Source of the DNA: an uncultured Devosia sp.
GTDB lineage: Bacteria; Pseudomonadota; Alphaproteobacteria; Rhizobiales; Devosiaceae
Reading direction: 5' to 3'
DNA length: 14,794 nt
Assembly: GCA_946481445.1 (NCBI GenBank)
Contig: CAMLOA010000009.1
Location: 1-14,794, forward strand
Position 1 is the first letter of the stretch. The number at the start of each line of letters is the position of its first letter. Position numbers and translations under genes: made by a program. Below, piece by piece: positions 1-6,344 of this stretch. The notes below the pieces were generated by a model, which saw nothing but the letters and a program-made list of their open reading frames with translations, did no database searches and had not been told where the DNA came from.

Positions 1-263
1 CGCACGAGCTGGAAGGTACGGGCGACGCCCCGATGGGCGATGCGCGCGGGCCCAAGCGTGCTGATCGTGTTGCCAGCAAGCGCGATGGTGCCTTCGCTGA
101 CAGGCAGATAGCCCGAGATCATATTGAGGGCCGTGGTTTTCCCCGACCCATTGGGGCCGAGCAGGCCAACCGTCTCGCCTTCGGTCAGATCGAAACTCAG
201 TCCATTGACGGCGGTCAGGCCGCCGAAGCGCTTGGTGACACCGTTGAGCGAGAGGAGCGTCAT
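1..263 (-). CDS. livG: Branched-chain amino acid-type ABC transporter ATP-binding protein, LivG-like (partial, C-terminal part beyond left edge)
   Basis: This is the N-terminal 87 codons of a cytoplasmic ATPase that would power the LivH/LivM importer encoded just upstream of it. Visible motifs are a Walker A at residues 36-44 (GPNGSGKTT) and the Q-loop context ARTFQLV at 81-87, which is typical of LivG. The LSGGQ signature and Walker B lie outside the window. The ATG at 261-263 overlaps the livM stop codon as ATGA, so the two genes are probably translationally coupled. The gene is cut only by the window edge; there is no sign of damage. A livF partner would be expected next, but it cannot be seen here. 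The ATPase identity is secure. The LivG rather than LivF assignment rests on gene order and the 'GVARTFQ' context. Confidence 0.93.
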   Translation of the reverse strand, partial: MTLLSLNGVTKRFGGLTAVNGLSFDLTEGETVGLLGPNGSGKTTALNMISGYLPVSEGTIALAGNTISTLGPARIAHRGVARTFQLV

Positions 264-1177
264 GCGCGCGCCTCCCTGCGGCTGAGGCGGGACCACAGAC
301 TTTCGCCAGCCGCCAGCACACCATTGGGCAGCACGAAGACGATAGCGATGAAGAGCAGGCCCAGGATGATCGAATAATGGTTGGGGAAGTTGGCGCTCAG
401 CCATTCGAACAGCAGGAAGAGCGGGATGGCACCGAGCAGCGGCCCGAACAGGCGGCCAGGGCCGCCCAGCAGAGCCATGATGACGACGAGGAAACTGGTG
501 GTCGGATTGAACACGATGGACGGCTCGATATAGGTCCAGCGTGGCGCCTGGATGGCGCCGGCCAGCGTCATGATCACGCAGGAGATCGAGAACAGCGTCA
601 GCTTGGTCCGGGTTATTCGCACGCCCAGATGGCTGGCAACGACGGGATCATCGCCGATCACGCGCAAGGCCAGGCCGATGCGGGACTGGCGCACCCAGAA
701 GGCGATGCTCAGCGTCGCCGCCAGCAGCGCCAGCAATTGCCAGTAGATGTGCTCCGGCCCCAGCGGCAGGAAAACATAGCGGCCCAGCGTACGGGTGACG
801 TTCACCTCATAGTAGGTCACCAGTTGCCGCACCAGTTCGGTCAGGCCGAAGGTGAAGATGACGAAATAGATGCCGGCGAGCCGCAGCGTGGCGAGCCCGA
901 CAATCAGGGCCACGACAAGGCCCACAAGAGCTGCGACGACCAGGACCAGGGGATAGGGCAGCGTCTCGCTGAGCACAGCGACCGTGTAGGCGCCGAGGCC
1001 GAAGAAGGCGACCGTGGCGAGCGAGATATAGCGGGTGGGACCGGAGAACATGGCCCAAGCCGTGGCCAGCACGCCATAGCCGAGGATGCCGATCATGAGA
1101 CCGAGCGGATAGGGGCCGGCATAGCTGGGTACGAAAGCGAGCGCTGCAAGCACAACGATGGCGAGGACGAGCTTCAT
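260..1177 (-). CDS. livM: Branched-chain amino acid-type ABC transporter permease, LivM-like
   Basis: This is a 305-residue inner-membrane permease of the HAAT (Liv) family. It is almost entirely hydrophobic, with roughly eight to ten membrane segments. The cytoplasmic loop that contacts the ATPase lies around residues 166-192 (GLALRVIGDDPVVASHLG), the LivM version of the EAA loop. The C-terminus is short and basic. The start ATG at 1175-1177 overlaps the livH stop (ATGA), and a purine-rich GGAAAGG lies upstream. Its own stop overlaps the livG start in the same way. Length is normal for LivM homologues lacking the long N-terminal extension of E. coli LivM. The substrate cannot be read from the permease: related systems carry branched-chain amino acids, amides, urea or aromatic acids. 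Confidence 0.93.
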   Translation of the reverse strand: MKLVLAIVVLAALAFVPSYAGPYPLGLMIGILGYGVLATAWAMFSGPTRYISLATVAFFGLGAYTVAVLSETLPYPLVLVVAALVGLVVALIVGLATLRLAGIYFVIFTFGLTELVRQLVTYYEVNVTRTLGRYVFLPLGPEHIYWQLLALLAATLSIAFWVRQSRIGLALRVIGDDPVVASHLGVRITRTKLTLFSISCVIMTLAGAIQAPRWTYIEPSIVFNPTTSFLVVIMALLGGPGRLFGPLLGAIPLFLLFEWLSANFPNHYSIILGLLFIAIVFVLPNGVLAAGESLWSRLSRREARA

Positions 1178-2046
1178 CGTGCGGCCTTTCCGAACAGGCC
1201 TTGCGGACGGACGACGAGAACCGCGAGGAAGATGAGATAGGTGGCGGCCAGCGTCAGGCCGGGATCGATGAAGCTGGCAACCAGCGTTTCGACCAGGCCC
1301 AGGATCAGGCCCGCGGCCAGCGCGCCCATCAGATTGCCGACGCCGCCCATGATAACGACGATGAGCGCCTTCATGGTGAAGATCACGCCCATCGTGGCAG
1401 AGAAGGTCAGATACATTGAAACCACCACGCCGCCGGCTGCAGCCAGCGCGCCGCCGATGGCAAAGGCGAAGCGGGCGACGCTGTCGACATCAATGCCGAC
1501 AAGGGGCGCCGAAGCGGGATTGGCGGCGACGGCGCGAATGACGGTGCCGAAGCGCGTGCGGGTTAGCACCAGCCAGAGGCCAAGTCCGAAGGTGATGGCC
1601 AGCCCGAAAGCCAGCAGGCGATTGGCGGCAATGGTGGTGCCCAGGATATCGACCGGCACGGCAAGGTAGCTGTAGCTCATGAAGCCCGAGCCGAAGATCA
1701 CCAGCGCCACGCCCTGAATGACGAAAAGCAGCCCGAAGGTGGCCAGGATCGAGTCGCCTTCCAGCCGGCCGCGATCACGGGAGCGCCGGGCCAGCGGTTG
1801 CAGCATCACGGCATAGATCAGCCAGCTCAGGGCAAAGCCGGCCGGAATGACGATCAGCATGCCCAGCAGTGGGTTGATGCCGAGCGCCGTGAACAGCACG
1901 AAAGCACCGAAGCTGGCCGCGATGATGATGTCGCCATAGGCCAGGTTCATGATGCGCGCGACGCCATATTGCAGCGTCAGGCCCATCGCCACGAGGGCAT
2001 AGGTGCCCCCGAGCACGAGGCCAGTCAGGATGGCGCTGAAGAGCAT
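1174..2046 (-). CDS. livH: Branched-chain amino acid-type ABC transporter permease, LivH-like
   Basis: This is a 290-residue inner-membrane permease that would pair with LivM to form the translocation channel. The family-typical start 'MLFSAILTGLVLGGTYAL', the NLAYGD segment at residues 34-39 (compare NFAHG in LivH) and the cytoplasmic loop at 167-186 (GTVIRAVAANPASAPLVGI) support the call. An in-frame start exists 51 bp further upstream, but it adds a charged, proline-rich stretch translated from the repeat region. The ATG at 2044-2046 gives the conserved N-terminus and is preceded by GGAG. The gene overlaps livM by 4 bp. It is separated from the binding-protein gene by 166 bp of hairpin-rich DNA, which may lower permease expression relative to the binding protein. 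Confidence 0.94.
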   Translation of the reverse strand: MLFSAILTGLVLGGTYALVAMGLTLQYGVARIMNLAYGDIIIAASFGAFVLFTALGINPLLGMLIVIPAGFALSWLIYAVMLQPLARRSRDRGRLEGDSILATFGLLFVIQGVALVIFGSGFMSYSYLAVPVDILGTTIAANRLLAFGLAITFGLGLWLVLTRTRFGTVIRAVAANPASAPLVGIDVDSVARFAFAIGGALAAAGGVVVSMYLTFSATMGVIFTMKALIVVIMGGVGNLMGALAAGLILGLVETLVASFIDPGLTLAATYLIFLAVLVVRPQGLFGKAAR

Positions 2047-2079
2047 GGGGGCTCCGGTCGATTGATGTTCATCGGGGCG

Positions 2080-2195
2080 AGGGATGCCCCCTCCCAACCT
2101 CCCCCTGGAAGGGGGAGCAGCAGATCGCGTTCATGGCGGCGTTTCACCCGCCCACCGGCCGGGCTCCTCCAAGGGGAGGTGCCGTCCGGGGGCCG
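2080..2195. repeat. GC-rich palindromic intergenic repeat between binding-protein gene and livH
   Basis: The 166-bp gap contains two inverted-repeat modules. The first has perfect 8-bp arms CTCCCCCT (2099-2106) and AGGGGGAG (2110-2117) around a 3-base loop. The second has arms CCTCC (2166-2170) and GGAGG (2175-2179) around a 4-base loop. Between and around them lie further C/G-only runs such as CCCCCTCCCAACC. The arrangement resembles the dispersed CTCCCC/GGGGAG palindromic repeats common between genes in alphaproteobacteria; membership is an inference because only this one copy is in view. In the liv transcript these would fold as stem-loops downstream of the binding-protein gene, a position where such structures often protect upstream mRNA or attenuate downstream genes. 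No T-run follows either hairpin, so a plain intrinsic terminator is unlikely. Confidence 0.6.
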
Positions 2196-2212
2196 TGGCG
2201 AAAGCAGTAAGC

Positions 2213-3448
2213 CTAAGCCGCAGGAACCCATGCCGGCTTGGGCACGACGGGCTCGCGCGCGCCCGCCCGCTCCGTATGCGCCAGGCCGACGAACTTGCCG
2301 TCCTGCCACTGACCAACCGTCCAGAGCGAGCGCAGCTGGTTGTCGACCAGTTTCACCTTGCCGATGATGGTGTCGAATTCACCGCTGGAGATTTCGGCGG
2401 AGATGGCCTCGCGGTCGATGTCGCCCACGCGCTCGATGGCCTGCTGCAGGATTTCGAGGCTCGCATAGGTGACGGCGCTGGCCCAGTTGTCCGGCGCCTG
2501 GCCATTGAGCGCGATGTGCCGTTCGAAGTAGGCGGCGAGTGCTTCGCTGTCGGGGTCGATGCCGCCGATCCCCATGACGCCGTTGTGGTTCGGCCCGGCA
2601 ATGCCCGGATAGATGGGGAAGGCCGTACCGACGCCGAGATAGAACACTTTTGGGCTGAAATTGGCGACAACGGATTGCTGCGTCAGGGCAAATGTGTCGG
2701 GTGGATAGGAGAAGGCGACAAATATATCGACGCCCAGCCCGGCAACCTCGCTGATGATCGGAGCGAAATCCGACGTGCCGAGCGGATAGCTCTTGTCATA
2801 GACCAGCTCGAACCCGGCCGAAGTGAAGGCGGGCGTGGCGGCCCTGGAGAGATCGATGCCGAAGCCATCGGCAACCGAGGCGATGGCCACCTTGTTGTTG
2901 ATGGTGCCCGCGTCGCGCTGCTTGACCAGCAGCGCCACCAGCGCCTCCGCATAGTCGTGTCCACCACCCAGCATCCAGAAGCTGTGCTTCCAGCGCTTGA
3001 CCAGGTCCGGAGCCATGTCGGTGACGGCGGTGCCGGCGAGCTGGGGATAGCCGAAGCGATCGAAGGTGGGTCCGGAGGCGAGGTTGGCGCCCGTGCCCCA
3101 GGTGGGCAGGATCAGGTCGACATTGTCCTGGGTGGCCAGGCGTTCGATGGCGCGTACAGTCTCCTCGGCCGTCGAACGGTCATCATATTCAGTGACTTCC
3201 AGCGGCAGGGTCACCCCAAGCTTGGAGAGGGTGATGCCGCCTGCCTTGTTCACGTCATCGACCCAAAGCAGGTAGTTGGGCGTCGTCGAGATTCCGGCGC
3301 CGGCGGCGTTAGGGCCGGTCTTGGAAATGGCGTAGCCGATACGCACGGCCGTGCGGTCCTGCGCGAGGACCGGCAGGCCCGACAGGGCCGTAGCCAGGGC
3401 GCTGACGCCCATGCCCTGCAAGACGGATCTGCGGCTGATAGTGGTCAT
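2213..3448 (-). CDS. Tat-exported substrate-binding protein of Liv-type ABC importer
   Basis: This is a 411-residue periplasmic binding protein of the type I (LivJ/LivK/AmiC-like) fold. It should capture the solute and deliver it to LivHM. The N-terminus MTTISRRSVLQGMGVSAL carries a twin-arginine motif (SRRSVL), a hydrophobic stretch and a VLA-Q cleavage site near residue 29-30, so export through Tat is likely. The mature start VRIGYAISKTGPNAAG is the classic first strand of this family. The chosen ATG is preceded by a strong GGAGGAGG ribosome site at about 7 bases. A longer in-frame version exists but lacks this signal and would bury the Tat peptide. It is the first gene of the liv operon and diverges from the AraC-type regulator. 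The ligand is unknown; the family covers amino acids, amides, urea and aromatic acids. Confidence 0.93.
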   Translation of the reverse strand: MTTISRRSVLQGMGVSALATALSGLPVLAQDRTAVRIGYAISKTGPNAAGAGISTTPNYLLWVDDVNKAGGITLSKLGVTLPLEVTEYDDRSTAEETVRAIERLATQDNVDLILPTWGTGANLASGPTFDRFGYPQLAGTAVTDMAPDLVKRWKHSFWMLGGGHDYAEALVALLVKQRDAGTINNKVAIASVADGFGIDLSRAATPAFTSAGFELVYDKSYPLGTSDFAPIISEVAGLGVDIFVAFSYPPDTFALTQQSVVANFSPKVFYLGVGTAFPIYPGIAGPNHNGVMGIGGIDPDSEALAAYFERHIALNGQAPDNWASAVTYASLEILQQAIERVGDIDREAISAEISSGEFDTIIGKVKLVDNQLRSLWTVGQWQDGKFVGLAHTERAGAREPVVPKPAWVPAA

Positions 3449-3629
3449 GTGACTTCCTCCTCCTGCCCGACATTGCGGGCGCTCCCAGATGTGGTGCCGG
3501 CAGCGACCTTGCTTGGTCTTTGGCGGTCCGGCTCCAACCCTGACTGAAGCGTAGATCGCCAGGCGATCGACGAAAATGGACATTACGGAGAGATAAATGT
3601 ACTTTTGACGGCCTTGCGCGAGGTGAAGC
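3449..3629. promoter_or_regulatory. Divergent promoter region between liv operon and araC-type regulator
   Basis: This 181-bp spacer must hold the promoters for both divergent genes. It contains a 15-bp palindrome GATCGCC-A-GGCGATC at 3554-3568 (perfect 7-bp arms), the inverted pair ACATT (3580-3584) and AATGT (3596-3600) 11 bases apart, and GACC/GGTC arms near 3510. Any of these could be operator half-sites. AraC-family proteins usually bind direct rather than inverted repeats, so assignment to the neighbouring regulator is uncertain. The AT-rich patch around 3571-3606 is the likeliest place for -10 elements, but I could not pick a convincing -35/-10 pair on either strand. Confidence 0.4.
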
Positions 3630-4526
3630 ATGATCGAACGGGTGATAGGCGCCCTGCCTGGCCCCGGCCTGATGCAGGATGTGGAGGTCGGCGACATAGC
3701 CGGCGCCCTGTCCGCGGCGGAATGGGACTTTTCCGCTCCCCGGGCACGGCTGGGTGCACATGGCTTCGTCCTGGCATCGGGCCACGGCGTGGTGCGTCAG
3801 GAGGGCGCTGCGACCACAATAGAGGCGCCCTGCGTCATCTGGCTACCCAGCGGCATGACGGGGAGCGTATGGGTCGAAGCGGGTGCGCGTGGCGTGATGA
3901 TGACCGTCTCGGATGCAGCCCTGGGCCGCGTCGTGCCGGCCAGCTCGATTGCCGGCCAGCTGCGGCAGGCGATCGACCGACCGCTGCTGGGCATGCGTAT
4001 CGAGGCTGCAGCGGCACGCGCGATCATTCACGACCTCGAAGACATCAGGCGAGAAGCGCTCGAAGACCTGCCCGGCATGCGCGAGACGATCATGAGCCGG
4101 TTGTGCCTTGTGCTCATCGCCTTCTGGCGGCTGGGCGGGGTCGCCACGCAGCAGCAGGCCTCGCCACGCGTCCTGGTGCAGAATTTCATGCAACTGGTCG
4201 AACTGAACGCCCGCGCGCAGTGGCGCGTGGCAGACTATGCGCGTGCCATGGGAATCTCCGCCGACCGGCTGACTTCGGCCATCCGCCGCGCCACGGGTCA
4301 GTCACCGCTTGAGCTGGTGCATCGCCGGCTGCTGGAAGACGCCGAGAGCTTGCTGGAACGTTCGGCGATGCAGGTCAGCGAGATCGCGGATACGCTTGGC
4401 TTCCGCGACCCCGGCTATTTCAACCGCTTCTTCTCCCGCATCAAGGGCGTGTCGCCCGGACGCTACCGTCAACAGATGCGGCGGCTGCGGGCGGGACGCG
4501 ACGGCTCCTATGCGGCTTGGCCGTGA
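3630..4526 (+). CDS. AraC-family transcriptional regulator
   Basis: This is a 298-residue regulator. Residues 1-100 look like a cupin-type sensing domain with short beta strands. Residues about 105-175 are helical. The C-terminal AraC/XylS DNA-binding domain spans about 180-283. Its two helix-turn-helix units are at about 199-220 (VADYARAMGISADRLTSAI) and 248-270, followed by the family signature DPGYFNRFFSRIKGVSPGRY at 260-279. AGGTGAA lies 6-7 bases before the ATG. It is transcribed divergently from the Liv-type importer, the standard arrangement for a local activator, so control of that operon is inferred. The first 20 residues are weakly diagnostic and a slightly later start is possible. 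The C-terminal tail is arginine rich. The inducer is not predictable. Confidence 0.92.
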   Translation: MIERVIGALPGPGLMQDVEVGDIAGALSAAEWDFSAPRARLGAHGFVLASGHGVVRQEGAATTIEAPCVIWLPSGMTGSVWVEAGARGVMMTVSDAALGRVVPASSIAGQLRQAIDRPLLGMRIEAAAARAIIHDLEDIRREALEDLPGMRETIMSRLCLVLIAFWRLGGVATQQQASPRVLVQNFMQLVELNARAQWRVADYARAMGISADRLTSAIRRATGQSPLELVHRRLLEDAESLLERSAMQVSEIADTLGFRDPGYFNRFFSRIKGVSPGRYRQQMRRLRAGRDGSYAAWP

Positions 4527-4532
4527 CGACCC

Positions 4533-4546
4533 AAGCCAGCGGGCTT
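4533..4546. terminator. Weak hairpin between convergent araC-type and GNAT genes
   Basis: A 5-bp stem AAGCC/GGCTT with a 4-base loop lies 6 bp after the AraC-type stop codon and is followed by CTTG rather than a real T-run. It sits in the 93-bp gap between two convergent genes, where termination is needed on both strands. The stem is short and the tail poor, so this is only a candidate. Nothing else stands out in that gap. Confidence 0.25.
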
Positions 4547-4619
4547 CTTGAGCATAGTTGATCTGCTGGCCAGCCTGGCGACCGGGTTTTCCATTTTCCG
4601 TGAGCCGCTCTTCCTGCCG

Positions 4620-5081
4620 CTAGTCGAGGTTCAGTGACAGTTCGATTTCGCCCTCCACGATGCGCCCTGTCTCGGTAAGGCCCATCGACTGGTAGAAGCG
4701 CCTCGCCGCTTCGTTTTCCGGAGCACAGGAGGTCTGAAAGCAGCCATTGTTGCGGCTCCGCGCCCAGTCGATGGCTCGTGCTACTGCGACGCGACCATGC
4801 CCATGGCCCTGGTGATCCGCGCCGATCATGAGCCGCAGCATGAAGGCGGCGGTGGGGTCATCGTCCTCGAACAGTTCTTCGTGCTCGCGAAAGTCGATCA
4901 TGGCCAGCAGGCCGACAATCGTCTCATCGGCCCAGATGCTGAAGGCGTAACCGCCGCTGATATAGTGGACCTCCGCAAGGGTGACCGGATTGGGCGCGAC
5001 AAAGGCCTGCTGATCCGGGCGGACCTTTAGCTCAAACAACGCATCGAGATCGGCGCGAACGACCGGTCGCAAGCTAATCAC
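4620..5081 (-). CDS. GNAT-family N-acetyltransferase, diamine acetyltransferase-like
   Basis: This 153-residue enzyme of the GNAT fold should transfer acetyl from acetyl-CoA to an amine or amino group. The acetyl-CoA-binding motif A is at residues 83-96 (RLMIGADHQGHGHG), with the Q-x-x-G-x-G signature at 91-96. The C-terminal motif PENEAARRFYQSMGL is at 121-135. The RLMI-plus-QGxG pattern recalls polyamine acetyltransferases of the BltD/PaiA type, but the acceptor is not proven. The start chosen is GTG at 5079-5081, with GGGAGAG about 5 bases before it, giving MISLRPVV, a normal GNAT opening. An upstream in-frame GTG at 5154-5156 would add 25 residues that match no GNAT feature. The gene diverges from the lacI operon and has no obvious functional tie to either neighbour. 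Confidence 0.88.
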   Translation of the reverse strand: MISLRPVVRADLDALFELKVRPDQQAFVAPNPVTLAEVHYISGGYAFSIWADETIVGLLAMIDFREHEELFEDDDPTAAFMLRLMIGADHQGHGHGRVAVARAIDWARSRNNGCFQTSCAPENEAARRFYQSMGLTETGRIVEGEIELSLNLD

Positions 5082-5174
5082 TGGTTCTCTCCCGCTCGTG
5101 TCGGACACTGCTGCTTTGATAGTCGGGCGACAAGGCACGACTGCAGGGCGATACACATCCTAACGCATTTCCTG

Positions 5175-5204
5175 TTGACGGAAGCTCTGCAGCTGATCTA
5201 TGAC
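5175..5204 (+). promoter_or_regulatory. Putative sigma-70 promoter of the lacI-led sugar operon
   Basis: TTGACG at 5175-5180 matches the -35 consensus in five of six positions. TATGAC at 5199-5204, 18 bases further on, is a fair -10 element. Transcription would begin near 5210-5213, about 45 bp before the lacI ATG. The -10 element and the start point lie inside the paired LacI-type operators, as expected for steric repression. This was assigned by eye. Confidence 0.5.
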
Positions 5205-5230
5205 ATCGGTGTCATGACATCGGTGTCATA
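5199..5230. promoter_or_regulatory. Two overlapping LacI-family operators in tandem
   Basis: The 16-mer ATGACATCGGTGTCAT occurs twice, at 5200-5215 and 5214-5229, sharing two bases so that the repeat period is 14 bp. Each copy has half-sites ATGACATC and (reverse complement) ATGACACC, matching at 7 of 8 positions around a central CpG, which is the usual layout of LacI-family operators. The junction also forms a perfect 10-bp palindrome TGTCATGACA at 5210-5219, and flanking T/A extends the outer symmetry. The block starts at the putative -10 element and ends 29 bp before the lacI ATG. It is the natural target for the LacI-type protein encoded next door, which would then be autoregulated. Confidence 0.85.
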
Positions 5231-5252
5231 AACTGAGCGTGGCGAAGGGGAG

Positions 5253-5258
5253 GGCTCC
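5253..5258 (+). promoter_or_regulatory. Ribosome binding site of the lacI-type gene
   Basis: A purine-rich run AGGGGAGGG ends a few bases before the ATG at 5259. It fixes the start that gives the conserved LacI N-terminus MATIYDVAKAANVS. Confidence 0.6.
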
Positions 5259-6341
5259 ATGGCGACCATCTACGACGTAGCAAAGGCTGCGAACGTGTCT
5301 CCGAAAACGGTCAGCCGCGTGCTGAACGGGGATGCGCCTGTCGGCCAGAAAACGCGCGACGCCGTCGAGGCCGCGATGGCTGAACTGGGCTATGTCCCGT
5401 CCAACGCGGCGCGCATGATGCGGTCCAACCGCTCGGGCCTGATTGGGCTGATCACCGGCGCTATCTCGGCCACGACGGAAAATGTGCAGGTTGCGGGCCT
5501 GCCGGAATTGATGCTGGTGCAGGGCATCCAGCAGATCATCGGGCTGAGCGGCAAGACGCTGATGATTGCCGATACGGGAGGCAGTCTCGATCGCGTGCCC
5601 GCCCTGATCGATACCTTCGTGCGCCATCGCGTCGAGGGGCTGATCTATGTCGCCGAATACCACCAGAAGGTCAGCCTGCCGCGCCTGCCGGACGACGTGC
5701 CGATGGTGCTGACCAATTGCTTTGATGATATCGGCACACCGGCTGTGCTGCCCGATGACCGGCGCGGCCAGCATGATCTGGTCAAGCGCCTGATTGCCGG
5801 TGGGCACGAGCGCATCGCCTACCTGACCCTGCGCGAGGACATCGTCGCCACCGGGCTGCGCAAGGCGGGCTATCGTGATGCCCTTGCTGAGGCACGCCTG
5901 TCCTACGATCCGGTACTGGTGCAGTGCGGCGAACTGACAAGCCCCGAAGGCGAAACCCAGGTGCTCTGGGACGCCATCGACCGCATGCTGCGCCTGCCCG
6001 TGCCGCCCACGGTGTTCTGCTGCGGCAATGACCGGCTGGCGCTCAAGGTCTATGGCATCCTGCGCTCGCGCGGCATGCAGGTGCCCGGCGAGATTTCGGT
6101 TGCCGGCTATGACAATTACCGCATCATCGCCGAGACGCTTTACCCGCCGCTGACCACGGTGGAACTCCCCTATACGGCCATGGGCGTGCGCGCGGCGCAG
6201 CGCCTGATCGGCCTGATTTCCGGCGAAGGCCGGGAAGACCCAAGCCCGTCCATCGTCGCGGGCCCGGTCCACTGGCGCGGCTCGGTCACCGACCGCCGCC
6301 CCAGCAATGTTTCTCAGCTCAAGATCGTCAGGGAGGAATAA
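5259..6341 (+). CDS. LacI-family transcriptional repressor of the sugar ABC operon
   Basis: This is a 360-residue LacI/GalR repressor. The helix-turn-helix occupies residues 3-24 (IYDVAKAANVSPKTVSRVLN), with the family-defining TVSRVLN. The hinge region follows at about 45-60. Residues 61 onward form the periplasmic-binding-protein-like effector domain, with the late motif SVAGYDNYRIIAETLYPPLTTV that is typical of sugar-sensing members. It is the first gene of the operon; its stop codon lies 3 bp before the binding-protein gene, so repressor and transporter share a transcript. Twin operators just upstream predict negative autoregulation, released by an imported sugar or its breakdown product. 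The layout parallels aglR of rhizobial alpha-glucoside operons, but the ligand here is not known. Confidence 0.95.
   Translation: MATIYDVAKAANVSPKTVSRVLNGDAPVGQKTRDAVEAAMAELGYVPSNAARMMRSNRSGLIGLITGAISATTENVQVAGLPELMLVQGIQQIIGLSGKTLMIADTGGSLDRVPALIDTFVRHRVEGLIYVAEYHQKVSLPRLPDDVPMVLTNCFDDIGTPAVLPDDRRGQHDLVKRLIAGGHERIAYLTLREDIVATGLRKAGYRDALAEARLSYDPVLVQCGELTSPEGETQVLWDAIDRMLRLPVPPTVFCCGNDRLALKVYGILRSRGMQVPGEISVAGYDNYRIIAETLYPPLTTVELPYTAMGVRAAQRLIGLISGEGREDPSPSIVAGPVHWRGSVTDRRPSNVSQLKIVREE
6331..6337 (+). promoter_or_regulatory. Strong ribosome binding site inside the end of the lacI-type gene
   Basis: GGGAGGA lies in the last codons of the repressor gene, 7 bases before the ATG of the binding-protein gene at 6345. 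A near-perfect Shine-Dalgarno here fits the need for more binding protein than repressor from the same mRNA. Confidence 0.7.
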
Positions 6342-6344
6342 CCT

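Noticed and set aside
2084..3547. 487-codon open frame on the plus strand over the Liv-type binding-protein gene
   Set aside because: It is antisense to a well-supported gene with signal peptide and ribosome site; its composition is typical antisense sequence with no family motif.
5154..5158. Upstream starts for the GNAT gene (GTG at 5154-5156, ATG at 5156-5158)
   Set aside because: The GTG adds 25 residues with no GNAT similarity and lacks a ribosome site; the ATG is in another frame. GTG at 5079-5081 with GGGAGAG upstream is preferred.
5200..5229. The tandem 14-bp repeat as a CRISPR remnant or att site
   Set aside because: There are only two copies with no spacers, no cas or integrase gene nearby, and the dyad symmetry and promoter position fit LacI operators far better.
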